This document shows, piece after piece, positions 47,601-56,941 of a stretch of 60,000 nt of DNA. Origin of the DNA: Bolinopsis microptera (lineage: Eukaryota; Ctenophora; Tentaculata; Lobata; Bolinopsidae); the NCBI RefSeq assembly GCF_026151205.1, contig NC_087083.1, positions 13,268,944 to 13,328,943 of the forward strand, in the 5' to 3' direction. Each line of letters opens with the position of its first letter. Positions within the stretch are counted from its first letter, which is position 1. The notes under the pieces were generated by a model. That model was given only the letters and a program-made list of their open reading frames with translations, did no database searches and had not been told where the DNA came from. Made by a program: the position numbers and the translations under genes.

Positions 47601-50600
47601 TCCTCCTCCTGAGTCTCCCTGAGTCCTCCTCCTCCTGAGTCTTCATCCTCCTCCTGAGCCTTCCTCCTCCTGAGTCCTTCTCCTGAGTCCACCTCCTCAT
47701 GGGTCCTCTTCCTCCTCCACCTCCTCCTCCACCTCCTCGTCTTGAGTCCTCATCCTCCTCCTGAGTTTTCCTCCTCCTGAGTCCTTCTCCTCCTGAGTCC
47801 ACCTCCACCTGAGTCCTCTTCCTCCTCCTCCTCTTCCTCCTCCACCTCTTCCTCCTGAGTCCTCCTCCTCCTGAGTCCTCATCCTCCTCCTGAGTCTTCC
47901 TCCTCATGAGTCCTCCTCCTGAGTCCACCTCCTCCTGAGTCCTTTTCCTCCTCCAACTCCTCCTCCTCTTCCTCAGTCCTCTTCATCCTCATCCTCCTCC
48001 TCCTGAGTCCTCCTCCTGAGTCCCCCTGAGTCCTCCTCCTCCTGAGTCCCCCTGAGTCCTCCTCCTCCTGAGTCTTCATCCTCCTCCAGAGCCTTCCTCC
48101 TCCTGAGTCCTTCTCCTGAGTCTACCTCCTCCTGGGTCCTCTTCCTCCTCCACCTCCTCCTCCTCCTCTTCCTCTTCCTCCTCTAGTCCACCTCCTCCTG
48201 AGTCCACCTCCTCCTGGGTCCTCTTCCTCCTCCACCTCCTCCTCCTCCTCTTCCTCCTCCACCTCCTCGTCTTGAGTCCTCATCTTCCTCCTGAGTTTTC
48301 CTCCTCCTGAGTCCTTTCCTCCTGAGTCCACCTCCACCTGAGTCCTCTTCCTCCTCCTCCTCTTCCTCCTCCACCTCTTCCTCCTGAGTCCTCCTCCTCC
48401 TGAGTCCTCATCCTCCTCCTGAGTCTTCCTCCTCATGAGTCCTCCTCCTGAGTCCACCTCCTCCTGAGTCCTTTTCCTCCTCCAACTCCTCCTCTTCCTC
48501 CTCCTCCTCTTCCCCATTCATATCTCAATTTTGGCACATAGAAATTCGCCCAAACTCGCTCAGATTATCCGTCTTATAGCCATGTAACTATCCGGAAAGT
48601 TTAAAGAAATTCTATCATTCAGATCTCGAGATATATGACTTTTTTCCGCTAGAAATCGCCAATTTGGAGATATTTTCTTGCGTTTGAAGTCACATCTCAA
48701 ATTTGGCACATAGAAACTCGCCCAAAATCGCACAGATTATCCGTCTTATAGCCATCTGGAAAGTTTTAAGGAAATTTCTCATTCAGATATCTAAATATAG
48801 GCCTGTGTTCCACTAGAAACCCCCAATATGAAGATATTTTCTTGTGTTTGAAGTCATATCTCCATTTTGGCATATAGAAATTCTCCCAAACTCTCACACA
48901 TTATCTGTCATATAGCCATCTAACTATCTGGAAAGTTTAAAGAAAATATAACATTCAGATCTTGAGAAAATCAAAAATATATTCTAAGTTATTCACTAAA
49001 ACACTCGATTTTCGAACTTTTTATTTGGAACAGATTTGTCGAAAGTCCTTCTGACACCCCCTGGATGAATGTCATATCTGGAACGCGCAAGCAAGCCACA
49101 CATAAGAAAACTGGCGCGCGCAATTCGATCTGATCGATCTACATGCGCTGCATGCATGCATGCATGGTCGATCTTAGCTTGCTTGAATTGAATTGCATGA
49201 TATCCAGCTGATGATATTTATAACGATATTCAGCTTGTACGATATTATAGATTCGCTCTGAGCTCTCTATAACTGTACAGTCCCTAAAAATATGAAATGC
49301 ATAAATATTGAAAATATGTCTAATCATCATTATTATCCAATAACAATAATACATACATTATGCATGCACCAATTTTATAATCTCACGGCCACAAATTTGA
49401 TAAAATTAACACTCAATATTTGCAGCTAAACAAACCGCATGCGATACTAGACAGCGGCACAACTAATCTTCTCCTGCCAACAGTTGTGTATTTCAAGGTC
49501 CTGGCGGCTATTGAGTCATTTTCGTACATCGCAGCTAATGGTTCGAAGGTGGGATATGGAGAACATTTGTAAAAAAATCTAGAATTCAAATAGGGAGGGA
49601 TTGTTTTTGTGTTATTTTGTTTTCAAATAAAAAGCGCGAGATTAGCATGACTTCATATGTATTAAAATATATTCTAATTTCTACTCAACATCAGAATGGA
49701 GTGACTCACGCTGACATTAACAAATTCATTGTACGAGAGAATTTCCTTTGCAAAGAGGACCTACAGTCTGTCATATTCACGTGGTTCCCAGAAATTGTGG
49801 TGAACGTAGCTTACAATAAGACTCACCAGTTCGCGGTCAATATCCCACCACAGGTTTCCTTTTCACCACTTTTCACCACGCCCAACCTTAATTTATTACG
49901 AGATTTATTTAAATTCGAGTGTATGCACTCTCATCCCCTAAGTTGATAGGGGTCCTGGTGTTTTGTAAATATTGTTGATTAATTGGTAAAAACCACCAGA
50001 GCTAAATTGATCTTGTTTTCAGCAATACGTCAGACAAACTATGGACAGTATCAACAAACAGGGGCAGATGAGTGATAAAACTAAGTGCTATATGTAAGAA
50101 GATCAGTATTTTTATACTACTGAGATATTTTTTATATCTCTGTGAAATATCAAAGTTTAAAAGTATAAGTTATCTCCATACATACATTGAACGTTCTGCT
50201 CATTTTGCTCCAGGGCAGAGAGTTCAAATCCGCTCTGGGGCTATAATATCAGAACCTATCTCAAAACTTAACATTTTCTACAAAATAATACAGGAAATAA
50301 TATCTTTGAATAATGAATACAGAAAGTGCCCGAAAGTGGTCTTACGATCTAAAACATTCACAACTCACACTTATTCCTGTGCAGGTTTGGAGTGCAGAAG
50401 AGTGAAGCTGGTACGATACTGGGTGCAGCTTTTCTAGAACGACTTACTGTTCTGCACGACAGAATTACCGGAAGAGTAGGGTTCAAGATAGCTACCAGTT
50501 GTCAGGGTGAGTTTAACCAAAAAGAGAGCTGTATTCTAGTCACGTGATACTAGCTAACCAATAAGAGAGCTGTATTCTAGTCACGTGATACTTGCTAACC

Positions 50601-53600
50601 AATAAGAGAGCTGTATTCTAGTCACGTGATACTAGCTAACCAATAAGAGAGCTGTATTCTAGTCACGTGATACTTGCTAACCAATAAGAGAGCTGCAATA
50701 GTGACAACCTCGTAATTTAAAAATGAATGTTGAAGGGGTTAAATTAAATTGTTTCGAAAATCTGTGAGGAATTCTTTATTATATGTCCTCATCTTTTTCA
50801 GTTTCGGATCCAGTGTTCGAAAAGACCATGTCAGGTCCTAATTTGAGAACCGACGAAGGTAATTTCAATAAAAAGTTTCGATTTTGAAATTTCAAAATGC
50901 CAGCTTAATGCAGTTTTATTATAGCTATTATAGCTATAATAGCTAGTACACTGTGTGTGTACTAAGTACACACTTTGATACTAGCTAGATTTAGAGTACA
51001 AACGATAGCTGCTACACTTCGCTTGTATCGTGCTATGTTGCAGTTGTGTTCATCGGGCCTGGGTAGCTCCTTTACATGATATGTATCAAAGAGCCAAAAT
51101 GCTAAACAGAGCAGTCCATGAAAATACATCTTCCCAAATTAAAAAACTAATGGTTATTATAATTACCACAGGGGGGGGTCCACGTTAAAAAAGTTAAATT
51201 CTAAGATCGAGATTTTGGAATTTAACATTAATTACTTTAACTTTTTTAACTTTTTTAACATAAATTAAAAATCAGATTTTGGCTGACTAATCGGTTCAAA
51301 TTTTAACATAATTACCCAAATTAAACTCAATTATGAGTGTTGACCTTTAGTACTAGTAGTACCTCGCTCTTGCAATTGTTTTCTGTAGTTGTAACTGATT
51401 TGATAACTCTACAAAAAAAACAGCTTGTATTTATATAAACACATAATTGTATAATTTACTAATATAATCATTCATATAATACGAAAAAAGAATATGGCTT
51501 GGCTGTGTAAGTGCGGAAGGGTTATGGAAAGTCTCACATACGACAGATGTTTACGTTGCAATTTAGCGAAGGCATCAGGAGAGTCGCTCATTCGCTTGAA
51601 GGGTTCCTGTAGCTGTAATCCCTGTACCCGAACCATCTACTGAGGACACATCATCAGGTATTGATACTCCGGAGCTTCCTCCAGCTGTAATCCCTGTACC
51701 CGAACCATCTACTGAGGACGTATCAGTTGTTGTCAACACTTCAAAAAGGGCTGCTGATTCATCAAAACCTAGAACTCAATATGATTCTGAAGACGAATCA
51801 TCTGCTGATGTTATCACTACTGCGATAATAACAAGCAACTCATTCAAGAGGAGAGCTGTCCCTACTTTTAGGATTCCAAAGATTAAGAAACCGACGGTGC
51901 AAAGCAAATTGACGATTATGGATAAATCTTCATCGACGGGTCTGAAGAAGAAGGAGCATTTGCGGGCTAACACTGATAATTTAACCACGAGAACTCCCAC
52001 AGTAGACAATTCTAAATTCACAATTGGACGACCAATTGATGTTGATAAGATAAACAGCAGCAAGAAAGTGTTAAATTCAAAGAAAGAAACAGCACTTAAC
52101 AAGTTGTCTACACGACTCATTGAAGGTGGAACTGCAATCAAGAATGAGAATCAGCAGGGAAATCGGGACAAATTGAACTCTAGAAATACTCCTCCAACAA
52201 GTTCTCTGAGTACAATTAGACTGCCAGTACACGATGGAAAAGGTGATAAGCCTGTGATTGCGAAGAAAGAGACTGTTTTAAACAAACTTTCTACAAGATT
52301 CGCCACAGAAGATGGCACTTCCACGCCGAAAAACAAACTTTGTAAGGAGAAATCCGGAAGAAAGGCGCTCGATGCCGAAACGATTAAAGATAGATGCACG
52401 GTCAGGACGAATTTTGAAATTGAATTGTGGAAGTGTAACGACATGGTACCTGGCCAGATTATCAAGGCCAAAGCAATTCAACAGGTTTTATTCAGACTTG
52501 GGTGTTCTTTAGAGGAAGCTTGCCTACAGAATATATACAATATTTTCGGAGGAAAAAAATCCAGGTGTCCTACGTTATCAATTGTGCGATCCATGGAGCG
52601 GGTATTAAGACTAAAATCTAAGAAAAGACGTCGTCGGATGATGAGTATTTTACCTACCCCGGAATGTCAGAATGGAACAAAGAGTACAGATGATGTGGTG
52701 CAGAATACTGTGCATCAGCCATGCCCAATAGCTAGAGTGAAACCAATCTTGTCATCGGAAACTATTCAATCTATTCCAAAAATACAAGGAAAGCTGTCTA
52801 CTAATTATGTCCATGCAAATGTGACAGGGAAGCATTCTTTTGCCTTTATTTCCCACATTGCGGTAATGCTAGAGTTAACTAGATCACTAGGTCCAAGCAA
52901 TTTGAAAAGTTGTGACGATGAGGAACTTGTGCATAGATCGTTGAATGAAATAAAAAATAATCAGGATTCAAAGAAATATCTAAATGTAATTGATAGCGCG
53001 GAAGATATTGAAAATGAAGTCCCTGAAGTCTTAAAGCAGGTAAAGAACCTATTGGGGTGTGTGAAAGTGAAACAACCAGATCGAAGTTCTGTTTCAAAAC
53101 ATAGATGCTCTCATAATCTAAAGAGCCATTTAGCCAGTTATATAATATAATAACATCTATAAACAAAAGAGCACCTAAAGAGGCTCAGCAAAGTGCTGGC
53201 CTATTTACGCTTACGAAGACTCATTCGTTCAATATGTCTCAAAGTAAATAAAATCCTCCATCCTACTCTATCTCTTGCTAAGTTCACTAAGTTGGTAAAA
53301 TCATCTTCATTTTTTAAATAAATTTGTCTCTTAAATAGGTCCTTTTTCACAATAATATCATACAAATTAGTCCTGTGTCTACCCACTCGTCCCTTTAGTG
53401 TTTGACATCCTAGTGTAGCAAATAACAGAGACTGGTAGGCAGGTGTGTTGTTGTCACTGCAACTGCGTAGAACATGACCTAGCATTGTCCACCGTGCCTT
53501 TTCCACTCTCTCGGAAAGGGGCCTGGTCTGGGTACGAGCGTAGAGGGCCTTGTTAGATATTGAGCTAGGCCAATATATGTGTAGGATGTTAGGATGCGCT

Positions 53601-56573
53601 TGAGGTGCTTCCTCTGAAGAACATCTACAGACTCTAGAACATGCTGAGGTACGGCCCAGCAGCAGCAGTTGTACAGGAACACTGATACTACTAGTGAGTT
53701 GTAGAGTTTGATCTTTCTCTTCTCAGTTATCTGACTCCTCTCTGATCCCTGGCACCACAGCTTGTCAAATGACCAGAAGGCAGAGTTAGCTTTATTTATT
53801 CTATTAGTAACATCCTGCTCTGATCCAAGCTTAGTACCAAGAAGCGTCTCGTTTCTCCACTCCTCTTTTCCTCTTAGTTCATTATCCCACTCGTCACAGG
53901 CACCAACTTCTTCTAAATACACTCTGGTAAACTTTGTCTTTGTGTCATTGACAAAGAGACTCCATTCACTGAGAATATTCTTGGAGATCTGAAAGATATC
54001 CTGTAACTCCTCCATATCTTCACCAATCTCCTCTAAATCGTCTGAATAGCCGGACTCAAGAGGCATGTGGTTATCGGCTATCGGAGGGTTGGGTCTTGAG
54101 GGGAGGACTGCTCTTATGTGCACTACAGCTCCAGCTAGATTGAGGGTAAACAATTTACCAGCTGTGCTGTCTCCTTGGGAGGCTCCTATGTTGAAAGAGA
54201 ACATCTCTGAGTCAGTAGAACACACTCTGACTACTAGAGTGGTGTTAGCCATGAGGTATTGTACAAGCCTCAGGTCGTCTCTGGAGCATCCTGCAGCTTC
54301 TGATTGTTGTACCTCTGCGGATGGTATTGAAGGCAGCTGACATGTCGATACTCACTTTGTTCCATTCAAACTCCTTCTTCATTACTACAGATATGAGCAT
54401 GCTCTGTGCCCAAACTAGGTCGGCACAGCTCCTGCCAGCTTTGTAGGCAGCTTGGAACGGTCCGGTGAAGTTGTCCACAGCTCTCTCTATTCTGTTTAGC
54501 ACTATCAGTGACAGGATCTTTCTAGAAACATTCAGCAGGGTCAATTGCAATGGTCGTGATCGACTTAACTGGGCCACGAGTTTTACCAGGCTTAGCCAGT
54601 GGTGTGAGGATGCCTGCTCCTATTGCTTCAATGTGAATGTTTTTCTCGAAAGACTCGTTGAACACATTAGCCAGCTCTTCATGAAGGAGGGGGTTGTTCA
54701 GGGCTTTCATGACCTCGCCAGCAACTTTATCAATACCCACTGCTTTACCAGACTTGAGTTTACTGATGGCTCTCTCTATCTCTGCAACGGTGATGGGACT
54801 GTTAAGGCTAGATGGGGGGTCAAGGAAGGCAGGAAGGGTAGGCTCATCATGGCGTCGTTGAACTCAGCTTCAAAGTACTCCTTAATAATCCTCGCTTTCT
54901 CCTCATTAGTACCTGCGATATTCCCAGCAGGGTTGTGGACGGTTAGAGCTGGTCTAACATATCCTTTGGCGAGTATCTTAGAGGCTCCAAAGTATCTCCG
55001 GGCGTCGTCTGTGTTATTTACCTTTTCGACGAGTGTGTCAGCACTGCGGTTGTTGATATCTCTGAGTCTCTTTCTGGTTGATGTTGGTCTTGACATGCTT
55101 CCTGTTGGTCGGGAATTTGTTCTGCATATTCGCAATCATCAGCTGCTTGCGTTCAAGTGACAGTTCAGCGATCTCAGGATCAGTACTGAAGGATTTGTGC
55201 TTTTTTTAGCCAGTTGTTTGGCCATAAGAGGTAGCCTCCCTAGTCTTGGGATATCAGGAATGTCCGAGGAAGAGATTATTGAGGAACATCTATTTTCATT
55301 ACTGAATAATGATGTATGTCGTGATATAATGAAGATTCCTCAACCGTATGATGTTAATCGTATTACAAGTGAAGTTCTAAAATATATGAACGACGATAAG
55401 GACTCTGCTGCACTATAGTGAAAATTATTTTAATGATAGACTTTTATATTCAGGTTAAATGATATAAGTAACTTCAAATTAGACCCTCAAGTTCTTTTAT
55501 TTACGTTATTACAGTAACACCTGTAAAATTTTTACTTCATTGACACTGTTTTTTAATTTTGTAATATAATATATTGACAAATTGTTTGAGCGATAACTTT
55601 TACATTGAAACATCATTAGACGTGACTCTTTTAAACTTTGTAATATAATATCGTGACAAATTGACTCATTGTTTGAACGATAACTTTTATGAAATATCAT
55701 TAGACACTATTTTAAATTTTGTAATATAATATCGTGACACAGTGACTCTTTGTTTAAGCGATAACTTTTATGAAACATCATTAGAATTTTATTCAGTTAT
55801 TAATTCATTACGATTAGTATCACTAGATTTAATGATATAGATTATCATAGCCCTATTTTTAGTGTTGACACTGTGAATGGAATCTGTTGTTTTTTAAAAA
55901 TTATTTATGAATCAGCTGTTTATATTTCTATGAATTATAATTTATTATTGTAATGATCAAATGTATCAATTATTTATCGGTTGTACCTATGTTATATGAC
56001 TGTTTTACTCTTGTCATGGGCATTCCTATATTCCTACATGTAGTGACTAATGAACAAAAATACCAACGCATGACCTGAAAGTAAACTAGTCTAGAATATT
56101 CACTCCATTGCAATTTCAACCCAAATTTGAATTTATAATAAAAAAGTTAAACTTTCTAAGCCTGAATTTTGAAATTTAACATTAATTAGTTTAACTTTTT
56201 TAACTTTTTTTAACGTGGACCCCCCCCCCCCCCCCTACCACACAAACTTCACCAAATATTACCTTGATGATCTTACAATTACCATGATAACTTCAAAATC
56301 ACCACGACAACCAGCAAATTACCCGGACAACCCGCAGGTTGCCTGCTCCCACCACACTCTGCTTTACCAACAGTCGCGCTCACAGTAACGCTGACGCTTA
56401 TCCTGACCACGCTGTGCTGTATTGCGTGTTGGTGGCACAACGAAGCGCTAAAAGCGCAGCTTGCGGCACTGTGTCTGACTCAGAACTACACTTACATGTT
56501 GAACAGTGAGGATGAGGATGAGAGTAGTCTGCAGATGGAACTAGATGAGATCAGGACTGATATTACTCAATGA
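38642..56573 (+). CDS. BACE-like membrane aspartyl protease (beta-secretase family), 13 exons, isoform with short tail
   Basis: Exons: 38642-38729, 38968-39057, 39277-39382, 41884-41990, 42998-43107, 43728-43853, 45267-45389, 49426-49548, 49695-49853, 50023-50093, 50385-50506, 50802-50858 and 56338-56573. Total 1,518 nt, 505 aa, all phases consistent (human BACE1 has 501 aa). It is a single-pass type I endoprotease of the secretory pathway. Seen: signal peptide MAVSLSLLCFLLTVHIESA, catalytic DTGSSNFA (residues 71-78), WQGILGLGY, LVREWYYQI, second catalytic DSGTTNLLLP (259-268), MFGVQKSEAGTILGAAFLER, GRVGFKIATSCQ, a TM segment (about 438-460) and an acidic tail EDEDESSLQMELDE. The six cysteines of the BACE disulfide pattern are all present (LCG, ECF, LCK, KCY, SCQ, and the last in the terminal exon). 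The usual flap-side GGxxxxGG is replaced by LLELNATAD. The start codon was chosen for the signal peptide. Confidence 0.93.
39235..39268. repeat. Three copies of the CTCTAACTTAC repeat before BACE-like exon 3
   Basis: Same 11-mer as the large array in intron 4, here 10 bp before the exon 3 acceptor. Confidence 0.7.
39383..41883. other. Intron 3 of the BACE-like gene
   Basis: AT-rich non-coding DNA without recognised exon. It includes a 16-bp minisatellite (41,543-41,658), and a pogo-like end phrase (acagtaaaacatcgcc) is seen at 41,768. Confidence 0.5.
41543..41658. repeat. 16-bp minisatellite, unit GTGGCGCCAGTAACCA, 7 copies
   Basis: Nearly perfect units, GC-rich against an AT-rich background. 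Confidence 0.9.
42009..42128. mobile_element. Degenerate copy of the ACCCCGATTTACCG repeat element in BACE-like intron 4
   Basis: Contains agtaaaaccccgatttaccg and two more ACCCCGATTTAC phrases, the same family as the elements in introns of copies A-C. The right end is lost or inverted. Confidence 0.5.
42420..42985. repeat. 11-bp minisatellite, unit CTCTAACTTAC, about 50 copies, before BACE-like exon 5
   Basis: Ends about 12 bp before the exon 5 acceptor. Each unit carries CTAAC (branch-point consensus) on the sense strand and AGGTAAGT (donor consensus) on the antisense strand. Confidence 0.95.
43112..43345. repeat. Minisatellite GGTACCTTATA/GGTGGTACCTTATA after BACE-like exon 5
   Basis: Begins within 20 bp of the exon 5 donor (CAG|GTACCC) and repeats AG|GTAC-like motifs about 20 times. 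Confidence 0.9.
44221..44445. repeat. 13-bp minisatellite, unit AGGTACATACTAT, in BACE-like intron 6
   Basis: About 17 units. The first is AAGGTAAGTACTATAGG, a strong donor-like sequence. Confidence 0.9.
45655..47345. repeat. 171-bp satellite, about 10 tandem copies, BACE-like intron 7
   Basis: Units start near cgagatctgaatgatagaat at 45,663, 45,835, 46,005 and so on up to 47,203, with over 90 percent similarity by eye. Part of the unit is open (RDLNDRISLNFPDSYMAIRR) but each ends with a stop. I treat it as non-coding. Confidence 0.9.
47346..48515. repeat. CCT-rich polypyrimidine minisatellite (CTCCTCCTGAGTC units)
   Basis: About 1.17 kb of almost pure C/T on the plus strand, with higher-order repeats (47,640-47,900 resembles 48,060-48,420). 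It is predicted to be able to form H-DNA. Open frames of Arg/Glu/Gly repeats on the minus strand are artefacts. Confidence 0.9.
48516..48990. repeat. Inverted, decayed copies of the 171-bp satellite
   Basis: The sequence ctcaattttggcacatagaa...gtcttatagccatgtaactat is the reverse complement of the 45,655-47,345 unit. About three increasingly divergent copies follow the CCT array. Confidence 0.85.
50511..50695. repeat. 41-bp tandem repeat after BACE-like exon 11
   Basis: Four units of agagagctgtattctagtca then cgtgatactagctaaccaat. Relatives of the motif (accaatcagagag...tagtcacgtgg) recur at 56,573-56,660 and 56,890. Confidence 0.9.
51494..55418 (+). pseudogene. Transposon-borne ORF of unknown function, broken by a frameshift and a LINE insertion
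   Basis: The N terminus MAWLCKCGRVMESLTYDRC with CxC...CxxC (CLRC) looks like a zinc ribbon. After a one-base shift near 51,600-51,610 the frame continues with two repeats of AVIPVPEPSTED and a long Lys/Ser/Thr-rich region containing two KKETxLNKLSTR motifs. A more ordered segment follows (NFEIELWKCNDMVPGQIIKA, VLFRLGCSLEEACLQNIY), then basic KSKKRRRRMM. At 53,139 a LINE interrupts the frame, which resumes in phase at 55,216 (SCLAIRGSLPSL) and stops at 55,416-55,418 after VLKYMNDDKDSAAL. Length without the insert is about 620 codons. I see no DDE triad and recognise no family. It could be a highly derived transposase, an accessory DNA-binding protein or a captured host gene. Confidence 0.6.
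53140..55204 (-). mobile_element. 5'-truncated, frameshifted LINE nested in the TIR transposon
   Basis: Minus-strand frames give RT pieces in order: RRYFGASKILAKGYVRP, then GIDKVAGEVMKALNNP, then motif A (VSIDMSAAFNTIRR), motif B (IGASQGDSTAGKLFTLNLAG), motif C YSDD, and the C-terminal RWTMLGHVLRSCSDNNTPA. At least four frame changes make it dead. The target-site duplication TTTAGCCAGTT lies at 53,129-53,139 and 55,205-55,215. The 3' end is the AT-rich tail near 53,140-53,160. Confidence 0.85.
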
Positions 56574-56941
56574 ACCAATCAGAGAGTGTTTTCTAGTCAC
56601 GTGGTTAAAATCCGACCAATCAGAGAACTGTATTTCAGTCCCTTGATTGAAATCTGACCAATCACTAATGGTGCACTTTGAACTGTATTTCGTTTCTCTT
56701 AAATCAAATAACAGAGACCACAGAACATTTTATTTTTCTATTTTGACATAAAATAATCAAACACCCCACAAACACATTCCTTACTTCCCCACCTAGTCAC
56801 CATCACCACCACTTACTCTGCCAGTCAAAACGCTGCCTGCTGGCTCAACGGCTAAAGATGTCAACCGGCTGTCCTTTTAATTCATACCAACCAATCAGAG
56901 AGCTTTATGAAGTAGACTCGTGACACAAACTAACCAATCAG

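Larger units (their letters stand above)
51171..56235. mobile_element. Unclassified TIR DNA transposon in BACE-like intron 12 (about 3 kb without the nested LINE)
   Basis: Ends GGGGGGGGTCCACGTTAAA and TTTAACGTGGACCCCCCC are inverted. TACCACA flanks both sides (51,164-51,170 and 56,236-56,242) as a 7-bp target-site duplication. A 65-bp subterminal segment (ggaatttaacattaattact on the left, gaaatttaacattaattagt on the right) is in direct orientation and is itself an imperfect palindrome. It contains one ORF (next entry), split by a LINE. The superfamily is not clear from TIR and duplication length. Confidence 0.75.

Noticed and set aside
47309-48517. Arg/Glu/Gly-rich minus-strand frames and Ser/Leu-rich plus-strand frames
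   Set aside because: Shadows of the CCT polypyrimidine array in an intron.
54465-55160. 231-codon plus-strand frame
   Set aside because: Antisense of the reverse transcriptase pieces of the nested LINE.
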